The position numbers were made by a program, and so were the translations under genes. Under the pieces are notes generated by a model, which was given only the letters and a program-made list of their open reading frames with translations, had not been told where the DNA came from and did no database searches. DNA of 64,000 nucleotides from Achromobacter marplatensis (GTDB lineage: Bacteria; Pseudomonadota; Gammaproteobacteria; Burkholderiales; Burkholderiaceae_B): contig NZ_NJIG01000001.1 of NCBI RefSeq assembly GCF_002209535.1, positions 186,001-250,000 of the forward strand. Reading direction: 5' to 3'. Positions 25,251 to 32,581 of the stretch are shown here, piece after piece; position 1 is the first letter of the stretch; every line of letters starts with the position of its first letter.

Positions 25251-25661
25251 TCAGTGGCTGACGCCGGGGATGTCGCGAAAACGTTCCACGGCCTTGCTGG
25301 GGCCGAAGTCGTCCAGTTCGAACAACTGGCGGACTTCGATGGCGCAGGGCTGGCCGGTGAACGGCTCCGGAAAGCGCAGCGTCCATTGCATGGCTTCTTC
25401 GCGTGAACGCACCTGGATCATGGTGTAGCCGGCGATCAATTCCTTGGTTTCGGCAAAGGGGCCGTCCACCACCTTGCGCTGGCCGCCTTCGTACTCTACA
25501 CGCCATCCTTTGGACGACGGTTGCAGGCCGCTGGCGTCCAGCAGCACGCCAGCCTTGGCCAGCGCCTCGTGGTACGTCGCCATTGCGGCAAGCAGGCTTT
25601 CTTCCGGCATCACGCCGGCTTCGCTGTCGGGCGTGGCCCGGACGATGATCATGAATCGCAT
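25251..25661 (-). CDS. YCII/DGPF-domain protein
   Basis: This 136-residue protein carries the YCII-related DGPF signature, VVDGPFAETKELIAGY (D66-F69), after a ferredoxin-like start MRFMIIVRATPDSE. DGPF proteins are the hallmark partner of ECF42 sigma factors and are proposed targets of the sigma. The start at 25661 follows AAGGAGA at 8 nt. It is the first gene after the candidate ECF42 promoter at 25732-25758, which leaves a 70-nt leader. The C-terminus extends about 20 residues past the usual domain. The biochemical function is unproven for the group. Confidence 0.88.
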   Translation of the reverse strand: MRFMIIVRATPDSEAGVMPEESLLAAMATYHEALAKAGVLLDASGLQPSSKGWRVEYEGGQRKVVDGPFAETKELIAGYTMIQVRSREEAMQWTLRFPEPFTGQPCAIEVRQLFELDDFGPSKAVERFRDIPGVSH

Positions 25662-25731
25662 CTGCGTCTCTCCTTGGATTTGGACATCGCAGCCCGCATT
25701 CCGGTTGGAAACTCCGGGCTTGTACTGGCAC

Positions 25732-25758
25732 GACGAACGGCGAGACGTCAGATCGACA
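25732..25758 (-). promoter_or_regulatory. candidate ECF42-dependent promoter
   Basis: On the minus strand TGTCGA (complement of 25753-25758), a 17-bp spacer and CGTC (complement of 25732-25735) precede the DGPF gene. This agrees with the ECF42 target motif reported from Streptomyces venezuelae, TGTCGA in the -35 region and CGA/TC in the -10 region. It drives DGPF-SRPBCC-VOC-sigma, which would make the operon self-amplifying. The literature motif is from memory and its exact spacer was not checked. Confidence 0.6.
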
Positions 25759-25765
25759 AAGAATT

Positions 25766-25795
25766 TGCCGACCTAGGGTAAGTACTAGGTCGGCA
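25766..25795 (-). terminator. perfect 11-bp hairpin between the two DGPF genes
   Basis: TGCCGACCTAG (25766-25776) and CTAGGTCGGCA (25785-25795) pair perfectly around an 8-nt loop. The hairpin starts 5 bp past the stop of the upstream DGPF gene (minus direction) and is followed by CAAATTCTTTG, a weak T-rich stretch. It therefore probably ends or attenuates the first transcript just ahead of the ECF42-type promoter. The perfect symmetry also allows an operator role. Confidence 0.55.
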
Positions 25796-25800
25796 GGCTG

Positions 25801-26154
25801 CTACATGAAGCACGGCCCCAGTTCGCGGACCTCGACGGTTGCCCATTGCGCCGCCGGGCATTCGGCGGCCAGCGCCAGGGCTTCTTCGCGGGTGTCGCAC
25901 GTCAGCAGGAAGAAGCCGCCGATCATTTCCTTGGCCTCGGCGTAGGGGCCGTCCAACAACGAGCGTTCGCCGTCGCGGATTTGCAGGCGCACGCCTTCGG
26001 ACTCTGATTTCAGGGATTCAGCTTGCGTCAGCAGACCGCGTGCCTTCAGGCCTTCGGCGTAGCGCACCATCTGCGCATAGGCCTCGCGGCCTTCCTCGGG
26101 CGTGCGTTGGGCGCGCTGGCCCACGGGTTCAACGATCAGCAGCAGGTAGGACAT
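25801..26154 (-). CDS. second YCII/DGPF-domain protein (DGPY variant)
   Basis: The 117-residue YCII-related protein carries LLDGPYAEAKEMIGGFFLL (D68-Y71), where Tyr replaces the usual Phe of DGPF. It starts MSYLLLIVEPVGQR and is a paralogue of the protein at 25251-25661, though shorter at the C-terminus. A perfect hairpin separates it from the rest of the ECF42 operon, so it may be transcribed on its own. No TGTCGA box was seen in the 80 bp upstream of it. Confidence 0.86.
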   Translation of the reverse strand: MSYLLLIVEPVGQRAQRTPEEGREAYAQMVRYAEGLKARGLLTQAESLKSESEGVRLQIRDGERSLLDGPYAEAKEMIGGFFLLTCDTREEALALAAECPAAQWATVEVRELGPCFM

Positions 26155-26232
26155 GGGGTTTCCGGATTCTGGCTCGCGGTGGCGGGTTCGGAAAGCTTAC
26201 GTCAGTCTTCCTGGAAAATCGATTGATGCCGG

Positions 26233-26832
26233 CTAGCCGGCCATGGGCGCCTGGCCCGAAAAATGCCGTGTGACCCATCGCTCGCACACCGCCCATAGCT
26301 CGGGCGCGCCTTTTTTGATGGCGGGCCCATAGCGCGAAACGACCTGTTCCAGCGACACGCCGCTTTCGGTCCAGGTGCCGCCGCCAGTGTGGATGTTGAT
26401 CAGCAGCGGCTGAAATCGGTCGAGGGCTTTCGCGAACTGCGCGTCGTCGGTCTCGGCTTGCTCGAATTCCTGCCACAGACCGAGGAATTCGTCGCGTTGC
26501 GCCTGGGGCAGCAGGCCAAATAGCCGCGTCGCCGCCTGGGATTCGCGTTCAGCCTGCCGTTGTGCGGAATGCCCGCCGTGGATCGGCGTATCGCCGACGT
26601 CGATCTCGACGACATCATGCAGCAGGAGCATCTGCATGACCCGGTTGATATTGACCGACCCGGCGGCATACTGGCCCAGGACCAGCGCGTACATCGCCAG
26701 GTGCCAGGAGTGCTCGGCGGAGTTTTCCTTCCGGCTTTGATCCAGCAGTGGCGATTGCCGGATGACCGTCTTCAGCCGGTCGATTTCCCGTAGAAAATCC
26801 AGCTGCCTTTCCAGTGCCGTCGATTGCGTCAT
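26233..26832 (-). CDS. HD-domain phosphohydrolase, YfbR-like 5'-deoxynucleotidase
   Basis: The 199-residue metal-dependent HD hydrolase has its first metal ligand in SAEHSWHLAM (H41), the HD pair in LLLHDVVEIDVGDTP (H72-D73) and a late Asp in AKALDRFQPLLI. The arrangement H...HD...D, with the nearby E in VVEID, matches the YfbR/HDDC2 family that removes phosphate from deoxynucleoside monophosphates. The start at 26832 gives MTQSTALERQLDFLREIDRLK, a normal family N-terminus. The location between the ECF42 operon and the stator genes gives no further hint. Confidence 0.85.
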   Translation of the reverse strand: MTQSTALERQLDFLREIDRLKTVIRQSPLLDQSRKENSAEHSWHLAMYALVLGQYAAGSVNINRVMQMLLLHDVVEIDVGDTPIHGGHSAQRQAERESQAATRLFGLLPQAQRDEFLGLWQEFEQAETDDAQFAKALDRFQPLLINIHTGGGTWTESGVSLEQVVSRYGPAIKKGAPELWAVCERWVTRHFSGQAPMAG

Positions 26833-26891
26833 CTTGCCCGCGCAGAGTTTGTCCGCCTTCCAGTGAACGGAAAGGCGTCAGCCCTGGCGGG

Positions 26892-27836
26892 TCACTGCGC
26901 TGGGTCGGCAGCTTGGGCGGGGGCCTGGGCCTGCTTGACCGGCGTCTGCTTCGGCGCGATGTCCATGATCAGTTCGACGCGGCGGTTGGCGGCGCGGCCG
27001 GCTTGCGTGTCGTTGGACTCGATGGGCCGGGTTTCGGCGTAGCCCACGGCACGCAGCCGCTGGGCCGACACACCGTCGCGCACCAGTTCGCGCAGCACGC
27101 TGGTGGCGCGGCTGCTGGACAGTTCCCAGTTGGAGGCGAACTGCCGGGTCTGGATCGGCACCGGGTCGCTGTGGCCTTCCACCGACACCTGGTATTCGTT
27201 CTTGGTCAGGATGGCGGCCAGGCGCTTGATGACCTCCAGGCCGGCAGGGCTGAGCGTGGCTTGGCCCGAGGGGAACAGCAGTTCGTTGCTGATGCGGAAG
27301 CTGACGGACTGCTCGTTGATGATCACGTCCACCGACTTGCCCAGGTCGCCCAGGCCCAGCGATTCCTTGGAAGGCGCCTTCAACGGCGGGGCGGCGTCGG
27401 CCACTTTCACGCCGTCGTCGACGGGGGGCGCTTCGGCGGCTGGGCTTTCAGCGGGCGGTTCGGCCCAGCTGGCAGGGATCGGCGTGGCGTCGAATTCGGC
27501 GTATTCGCCGTCGTATTTAGGCAGGCCGCTAGCGGCCAGCGTGCCGACCAGCTCGACGGGCGTGTCGGACGCGGCAGGCGCCTGACCGTGCAGGCGCGCC
27601 ACCGCCAGCATCACCACCAGCATGGCCAGCAGCAGGGTGATCAGGTCCAGATAGCTCAGCAACCAGTTCTCGGAGTCCTGCTCCACGGTCTCTTCGACGT
27701 GCCAGCGGGCGTAACGATCCTTGCGGTCGGTCTGGCTGGGGCGCCAGCCGCTGTTGTCCGCCGCTTTCTGGGCGCGTAATTGGGCCTGGCGGGCCTGTTC
27801 GATCCGCTGCGCCAGGGAAGGGGAAATCAGGCTCAT
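26892..27836 (-). CDS. MotB-type flagellar stator protein
   Basis: The 314-residue stator B subunit has a cytoplasmic N-terminus of about 55 residues, longer than usual, and a single membrane helix SYLDLITLLLAMLVVMLAVA with the ion-carrying Asp at D64. A Pro/Ala/Asp-rich periplasmic linker (about residues 85-165) leads to an OmpA/MotB peptidoglycan-binding domain with EGHSDPVPIQTRQFASNWEL in two parts (EGHSDPVPIQ, SNWELSSSRATSVL) and GYAETRPIESN. It couples ion flow to the cell wall anchor. Its start overlaps the MotA stop as ATGA. No flagellar or chemotaxis genes are nearby, so this is an orphan pair, possibly a second stator set. The start at 27836 is chosen over a longer Arg-rich frame. 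Confidence 0.88.
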   Translation of the reverse strand: MSLISPSLAQRIEQARQAQLRAQKAADNSGWRPSQTDRKDRYARWHVEETVEQDSENWLLSYLDLITLLLAMLVVMLAVARLHGQAPAASDTPVELVGTLAASGLPKYDGEYAEFDATPIPASWAEPPAESPAAEAPPVDDGVKVADAAPPLKAPSKESLGLGDLGKSVDVIINEQSVSFRISNELLFPSGQATLSPAGLEVIKRLAAILTKNEYQVSVEGHSDPVPIQTRQFASNWELSSSRATSVLRELVRDGVSAQRLRAVGYAETRPIESNDTQAGRAANRRVELIMDIAPKQTPVKQAQAPAQAADPAQ

Positions 27837-28705
27837 TGACGCGCGGCGGCCGGACGGGTGATGGAGACGGGTTGGGCGGCGGGTTTGACCTGGCCTTCCG
27901 TCTTGGGTTTGGGCTGCGTCGTGGCGGCCAGGCCGCCGTCGTAGATTTCGTCTTCGACGTGCATGACGAAGGAATTCAGGGTCTCGCGCACGACCGCCGG
28001 GCCGCGCTTTTCGCACATCATCGAGATGCCTTGCAGCACCATGTTCATGGATTCGATGCGGCGGGCGGTGCGGCGTTCAAGCTTCAAGGCGATCGGCTTG
28101 CAGACCAGGTTGGCCAGCAGGATGCCGTAGAACGTCGTCATCAGGCCCACGGCCAGATGCTGGCCGATCATCGTCATGCTGCCGTCGCCCAACACCGCCA
28201 TCAGGTTGATCAGGGCGACCAGCGTGCCCAGCATGCCGAAGGCCGGCGCAAAGGTGGCCATCACGCGGAACATCTGCGCTTCGGCCTGTTCGCGGGCCCG
28301 CAGCCGGGCGACGCGCCATTGCAGCACTTCGATGATCTGGTCTTCCGGGGTGTTGTCGATGATGAGCTGCACGCCCGTGCGCAGGAACGGGTTCGAGACC
28401 TTCTTGAGTTCTTGCTCGACCTTGTGGACGTCGGTGTTCATCCACAGCTGCGCCATCGACACCAGTTCTTCGATGTCGCGCTGCTGGTCGTGCTGGTCGT
28501 TGCGGAAAACGGTGCGCACCAGCTTGAAGATGCGCAGCACTTCAGGCAGCGGGTAGGCGATGAACAGCGCGGCGCAGGTGCCGCCCAGAACGATGGCCAG
28601 GCCGGGCAGGTTGAAGTACATGCTGGCGTCGGTGGCGGACAGCGCGACGACGATCAGCAGGGTAAGCAGGCCGACGACGGCGCCGATGACGGAAGACGGA
28701 TTCAT
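27833..28705 (-). CDS. MotA/PomA-type flagellar stator protein
   Basis: The 290-residue stator A subunit has four membrane helices: two at the N-terminus (IGAVVGLLTLLIVVALSA and LPGLAIVLGGTCAALFIAY) and two after a cytoplasmic loop (FAPAFGMLGTLVALINLM and GLMTTFYGILLANLVCKP). The functional prolines are P154 and P204, and the loop contains charged residues (VARLRAREQ) that contact FliG in the family. TTFYGILLAN is closer to the PomA/MotC branch than to E. coli MotA. A Pro/Lys tail of about 40 residues follows the domain. It forms a two-gene operon with the MotB-type gene; the coupling ion cannot be decided from sequence. Confidence 0.88.
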   Translation of the reverse strand: MNPSSVIGAVVGLLTLLIVVALSATDASMYFNLPGLAIVLGGTCAALFIAYPLPEVLRIFKLVRTVFRNDQHDQQRDIEELVSMAQLWMNTDVHKVEQELKKVSNPFLRTGVQLIIDNTPEDQIIEVLQWRVARLRAREQAEAQMFRVMATFAPAFGMLGTLVALINLMAVLGDGSMTMIGQHLAVGLMTTFYGILLANLVCKPIALKLERRTARRIESMNMVLQGISMMCEKRGPAVVRETLNSFVMHVEDEIYDGGLAATTQPKPKTEGQVKPAAQPVSITRPAAARQ

Positions 28706-28811
28706 GGATCTTGGCCGAAAGGGTAGGCATGCCGCGCGCGGAATGCCGGATTTTCGGGAAATTCTAGCCAGGACCCGAGCGAGTCAATCCGCCGGAAAAG
28801 AGGGCGAAAGG

Positions 28812-28827
28812 GCCGGTAAGCACCGGC
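28812..28827. other. short hairpin upstream of the stator operon
   Basis: GCCGGT (28812-28817) and ACCGGC (28822-28827) form a 6-bp stem with a 4-nt loop, in the 180 bp between the GNAT stop and the MotA start. No T-run follows in either direction. It may be a leader structure of the stator transcript. Confidence 0.35.
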
Positions 28828-28845
28828 TTAACCGCTTAGTCAGCC

Positions 28846-28873
28846 GGGGGTCTGGCCCCAAAAAAATGGGGTC
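28846..28873 (-). terminator. CCCCA-A6-TGGGG terminator-like element
   Basis: The stretch GGGTCTGGCCCC, an A-run, then TGGGGTCG forms CCCCA/TGGGG pairing and, read on the minus strand, GACCCCATTTTTTGGGG. It lies 13 bp beyond the stop of the leftward GNAT gene. Near-identical GACCCCATTTTTTGGGG strings recur in intergenic DNA of many betaproteobacteria, so this is probably a dispersed element used as a terminator. Confidence 0.45.
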
Positions 28874-28885
28874 GTATTCCGCTGC

Positions 28886-29443
28886 TCAAGCATGGCGCTG
28901 GCGCCGGGCCAGCCATTCTTCGCGGGTGATTTCCCAGATTTCCGCGGGCTGGCGGCCGCTGACGAAGCCGCGCTCTTCGGTGCCCACCACGCGCATTCCG
29001 CTGCGTTCGGAGATCTTGCGCGATCCGGTGTTGGCGACGGCCTTGGGCGCCCGCAGGAGCGGCTTGCCCAGCACCTCGAACCAATAGGCGGTGACGGCGT
29101 CGCTGGCTTCGGTCATGTAGCCGCGGCCATGGAAGTCCGGGGCCAGCCAGAAGCCGCGGTTGTTATGGGATTCGTCGTCCATCAGGCTGATCACGCCGAT
29201 CAGGCGGCCGGGGGCGTCCAGCGTGCGTACGGTCCAATGCCATTGTTCGCCCCGGCGGATGGCGGGCAGCGCCACGCGCTCGATGTAGTCACTTGCGCCG
29301 TTGTCCGGGTACGGCCAGGGCACCTGATCCGCCAGGAAACGCACGATCTCCCATTGCGGAAAGACGCGCTGGATGGCGTCGGCGTCCTCCATGCCTAGCG
29401 GCTGCAGGGTAAGGCGGGCGGTGGTCAGGGCGGGGTAGGGCAT
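28886..29443 (-). CDS. GNAT-family acetyltransferase, RimJ/RimL type
   Basis: The 185-residue GNAT protein has the opening TTARLTLQPLGMEDADAI, a central strand GRLIGVISLMDD, the loop DFHGRGYMTEASDAV that binds acetyl-CoA, and VANTGSRKISERSGMRVV at the C-terminal half, all typical of the Acetyltransf_3 ribosomal-protein-alanine acetyltransferase group. The start at 29443 (MPYPALTTARL) was chosen because codons further upstream run antisense to the NYN gene and its leader. The target is unknown. Confidence 0.85.
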   Translation of the reverse strand: MPYPALTTARLTLQPLGMEDADAIQRVFPQWEIVRFLADQVPWPYPDNGASDYIERVALPAIRRGEQWHWTVRTLDAPGRLIGVISLMDDESHNNRGFWLAPDFHGRGYMTEASDAVTAYWFEVLGKPLLRAPKAVANTGSRKISERSGMRVVGTEERGFVSGRQPAEIWEITREEWLARRQRHA

Positions 29444-29487
29444 GGTGGCTGAAGGAGCGGGCGCAGAGGGGCCGGAAGGGCGGTCGC

Positions 29488-29517
29488 GAGGGCGGCCAGA
29501 GGGCGGCCAGAGGGTGG
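29488..29517. repeat. 11-bp tandem repeat in the NYN gene leader
   Basis: GAGGGCGGCCA occurs twice head to tail (29488-29498 and 29499-29509), followed by a partial third copy GAGGGTGG. It sits between the divergent GNAT and NYN genes, about 75-105 bp upstream of the NYN start. Copy-number change there could alter promoter spacing. Confidence 0.5.
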
Positions 29518-29591
29518 AGGAGCCGGATATGTATATCATGAGCGGTATCTGGCGGTCAGCCGCTACAGCCGCCGCAGCATTGGAGAACCAC

Positions 29592-31301
29592 ATGAATACC
29601 CCCAACGAAAACGTCAGCATGGCGCTTTTCTGCGACTTCGAGAACGTAGCGCTGGGTGTGCGCGACACCAAATACCAGAAATTCGACATCCGGCCCGTGC
29701 TGGAGCGCCTGCTGCTCAAGGGCAGCATCGTCGTCAAGAAAGCCTATTGCGACTGGGAGCGGTATAAGGAGTTCAAGGCCCCGATGCACGAAGCCAATTT
29801 CGAGCTGATCGAGATTCCGCACGTGCGCCAGTCGGGCAAGAATTCGGCCGACATCCGCCTGGTCGTCGACGCGTTGGACTTTTGCTACACCAAGTCGCAC
29901 GTCAACACGTTCGTGATTATCAGCGGCGATTCCGATTTTTCGCCGCTGGTGTCCAAGCTGCGCGAAAACAACAAGAAGGTCATTGGCGTGGGCGTCAAGC
30001 AATCCACGTCCGATCTGCTGATCGCCAACTGCGACGAATTCATCTTCTATGACGATCTGGCCCGCGAAGGCCAGCGCACCGCCGACGCGCGCCGCGACAA
30101 CCGGGGCGGCGCCAACGCCGGCCAGCGCCGGACGCCGGACGAAGAGCGCCGCCGCAAGGAAGAGCTTGAGGCCCGCAAGACCCAGGCGGTGGAAATGGTC
30201 GTCGAGACCTTCGAGGCGCTGATGGCCGAGCGCGGCGACAGCGGCAAGATCTGGGCGTCGGCGCTGAAGGATGCGCTCAAGCGCCGCAAACCGGATTTCA
30301 ACGAGTCGTACTACGGCTTTCGCGCCTTCGGCAATCTGCTGGACGAAGCGCAGTCGCGCGGCTTTCTGGAAGTGGGCCGTGAAGAGAAGTCCGGCACCTA
30401 CGTTTATCGCGACAGCGCCGACAGCGCACCGGCCGTGAACCGCTCGGGTGGCCACAGCGGATCCCGTTCCGCGCAAGGCCGCCAGGCGGCGCCGGCCGAC
30501 GTCGAGGCCGACGAAGCGCAAGCCGGCGCGGTGCAAGCCGGCGCGATGCAAGAGGAAGCCAACCCCCGTCCTTCCCGCAAATCGCGCGGTGGGCGCAAGT
30601 CGGGCAGGGGCGCCAGCCAGCATGCGGAAGCGGCTGTGGCCGTGCCGTCGGATGCGGCATCTGAGGAACCGGCCGCGCCGTCCGAGGCCTTGGTTCAGGC
30701 CGGCGGACAAGCAGAAGCCAGCCAACGGGTAGAGGCGAACAAGCAGGCAGAAGCCAACCAACAGGCAGAGGCCGACAAGCAGGTCGCAGCCGCCAAGCAG
30801 GCGGAAGTCGACAAGGAAACCGCCAAGAAGCTTGCCGAGGAAGCCGCCACGCTGGAGGCAATGCGCGCGGATGCGCTGGCCCGCGCCCAGGCGCCCAAGC
30901 CGGTCCAACCCTCGCGGCTGCCGCCCATGCCCACGCCATTGCCGCAGGCTCGCCAGCCGCTGCCTGCCGTGGACATCGCCGAATGGACGTTTGTCGAACC
31001 TGCTGCAGAAACGCGTCGTGAACCCACTAAGGCGCCTGCCAAGGCGTCGGACCCGTTCGCCGGCGGCCAGGCCAGACCGGTTGAAGAGGCGCCGGCCACG
31101 CCGGCGGTCAAGCGCGCCGCTACCCGCGGCCGCAGCGCCACCAAGACGGCCACGGCCAAGGCCGTGACGGCTTCTGCGCCGCAGGCTGAAACCCCCGATG
31201 AGGTGGCCGCCAAGCCCGCCCGCAAGGCGGCTAGCAAAACGGCCAGCAAGACCGCCAGCCGTACGCGCCAGCCGCGTAAGACGGCGGCCTCGGAATCCTG
31301 A
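29592..31301 (+). CDS. NYN-domain putative RNase with LOTUS (OST-HTH) domain and long disordered tail
   Basis: The 569-residue protein has an N-terminal NYN (PIN-like) nuclease domain with the acidic set D15 (LFCDFENV), D87 and D93 (SADIRLVVDAL) and D113/D115 (ISGDSDFSPL), which should bind a metal and cut RNA. An Arg/Glu-rich linker follows, then an OST-HTH/LOTUS domain at about residues 196-272 (IWASALKDALKRRKPDFNES, SYYGFRAFGNLLDEA), known to bind RNA. The last 290 residues are low-complexity: Ala/Glu/Gln/Lys repeats of the AEANQQAEADKQ type, then a Lys/Ala/Thr-rich basic end (SKTASKTASRTRQPRKTA). The MNTPNENVS start at 29592 is preferred to a longer Gly-rich frame. The domain pair suggests RNA processing or silencing. 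Confidence 0.87.
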   Translation: MNTPNENVSMALFCDFENVALGVRDTKYQKFDIRPVLERLLLKGSIVVKKAYCDWERYKEFKAPMHEANFELIEIPHVRQSGKNSADIRLVVDALDFCYTKSHVNTFVIISGDSDFSPLVSKLRENNKKVIGVGVKQSTSDLLIANCDEFIFYDDLAREGQRTADARRDNRGGANAGQRRTPDEERRRKEELEARKTQAVEMVVETFEALMAERGDSGKIWASALKDALKRRKPDFNESYYGFRAFGNLLDEAQSRGFLEVGREEKSGTYVYRDSADSAPAVNRSGGHSGSRSAQGRQAAPADVEADEAQAGAVQAGAMQEEANPRPSRKSRGGRKSGRGASQHAEAAVAVPSDAASEEPAAPSEALVQAGGQAEASQRVEANKQAEANQQAEADKQVAAAKQAEVDKETAKKLAEEAATLEAMRADALARAQAPKPVQPSRLPPMPTPLPQARQPLPAVDIAEWTFVEPAAETRREPTKAPAKASDPFAGGQARPVEEAPATPAVKRAATRGRSATKTATAKAVTASAPQAETPDEVAAKPARKAASKTASKTASRTRQPRKTAASES

Positions 31302-31313
31302 GGCGCCGCCGAT

Positions 31314-32108
31314 TCAGATTGCCGGGCTGCGGTAGCGGCCCGGCGTCATACCCAACTCGCGTTTGAACATGGCGATGAACGCGCTGACGTTGTCGTAGCC
31401 CAGATCGAAGGCCACGGTGGTGACCGGCGCGCCGGCGGCCAGCATTTCCTGCGCCCGCATCAAGCGGGCGTGCTGGCGCCATGCACCGACCGTCATGCCG
31501 GTTTCCGCCTGGAAGCGGCGCGCCAGCGTCCGCGGCGCCATGCCGATGGTCTCGGCCCATGCGTCCAGTTGCCGGGTGTCGGACGGCGCGTCCGACAGCG
31601 CCAATGCCAAGCGTCGCAGCCGCGGGTCGCGCGGCAGCACCAGCGCCGCGCCCGCTCGCGGCAGCGTGCGAATTTCTTCCCGGATCAAGGCTTCGATGTG
31701 GCGGCGCGCCGTATCGGGTGCGCCGTCTTCCCACGCCGCGGCGCGGTCCACGGCGGCCACCAGCAATGCGGAAGCGCGCAGCAGGCAGGGTGAGGCCGAT
31801 AGGCCGGCGCAGGCGGCCGGGCTCAGGTAGGCGCTGTAGCCGGCATAGGGGCCGTGAGAGCGCAGGCCGTGGGGATGATCGGGCGGAATCCAGACCGCGT
31901 GCATGGACGGCACCACCCATTGCTGCTCGCCTGCATAGACGGTCAACAATCCTTGATAGGCACCCAGCAATTGCCCCCGCGCATGCCGATGCATGGCGGT
32001 GTCGCGCAATGCGCCGTCTGCGCGGCGCACGGCGATCAGCCGGGGGCCTTGCCGCGAGCGGGCGCGTTCGGGCGCCAGCAAGGGCGGAGGGAGAGCCAAG
32101 GGTTCCAT
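31314..32108 (-). CDS. AraC-family transcription regulator (RmlC-cupin type)
   Basis: The 264-residue regulator has an N-terminal cupin (MHRHARGQLLGAYQGLLTVY, WVVPSMHAVWIPPDHPHGL) and a C-terminal AraC double helix-turn-helix (LDAWAETIGMAPRTLARRFQ and VTTVAFDLGYDNVSAFIAMF, then GMTPGRYR). The layout matches the NimR/AraC_binding-type group, often next to an MFS exporter, but no exporter is adjacent here. It is divergent from the small gene at 32205 across 96 bp. The effector is unknown. Confidence 0.88.
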   Translation of the reverse strand: MEPLALPPPLLAPERARSRQGPRLIAVRRADGALRDTAMHRHARGQLLGAYQGLLTVYAGEQQWVVPSMHAVWIPPDHPHGLRSHGPYAGYSAYLSPAACAGLSASPCLLRASALLVAAVDRAAAWEDGAPDTARRHIEALIREEIRTLPRAGAALVLPRDPRLRRLALALSDAPSDTRQLDAWAETIGMAPRTLARRFQAETGMTVGAWRQHARLMRAQEMLAAGAPVTTVAFDLGYDNVSAFIAMFKRELGMTPGRYRSPAI

Positions 32109-32204
32109 ATGGCCGAATTACCGTATTGAATGTCAGAAACACCGCAGAATTGCCAGCCGGCAACGCCTATCGTAGCGCTTGTGTCCAACCCTCAGGAGCA
32201 ACCA

Positions 32205-32480
32205 ATGCAAGCACAGGACGTTTTGCCGGACGGCGTAGACCAAGGAAACTTCAACGGCGTTGCCGTACGCAAAGGGACGGTGGGCGCCTTCCTGGCGAAC
32301 GCGCGCATATGCCTGGACCCCTTGGCGGCGCCGCAGGCGGTGGACGCGGCCCGGCGCGATATCCAGGACGCGCTGCCCGCCCTGCGCGCGCTGGGCCTGT
32401 TTGAGATCCTGCAGGTCAAGGATGCGGGGTTGCGCGCCTGGGTGCAGGCGGAGGAAGGCGGCGCGGACCAGGGCGCCTAG
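32205..32480 (+). CDS. small conserved-looking hypothetical protein
   Basis: The 91-residue acidic cytoplasmic protein is not recognised. The start at 32205 follows CAGGAG by 6 nt, which is a strong ribosome site, and beats an earlier in-frame ATG at 32130 that lacks one. The sequence NFNGVAVRKGTVGAFLANA followed by AARRDIQDALPALRALGLF suggests a beta hairpin and then two helices. Codon usage is normal for the window. It is followed 101 bp later by the DUF523 gene. Confidence 0.7.
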   Translation: MQAQDVLPDGVDQGNFNGVAVRKGTVGAFLANARICLDPLAAPQAVDAARRDIQDALPALRALGLFEILQVKDAGLRAWVQAEEGGADQGA

Positions 32481-32581
32481 GCGGGCAGAAGTGCACGGCC
32501 CTGGTGGACTATGATTCCACGTTTTGGGCCAGCGCCGCAGTTTGCGGGCCGCCCCTTGGCCTCCTGCCTGCCGGATTTTCC

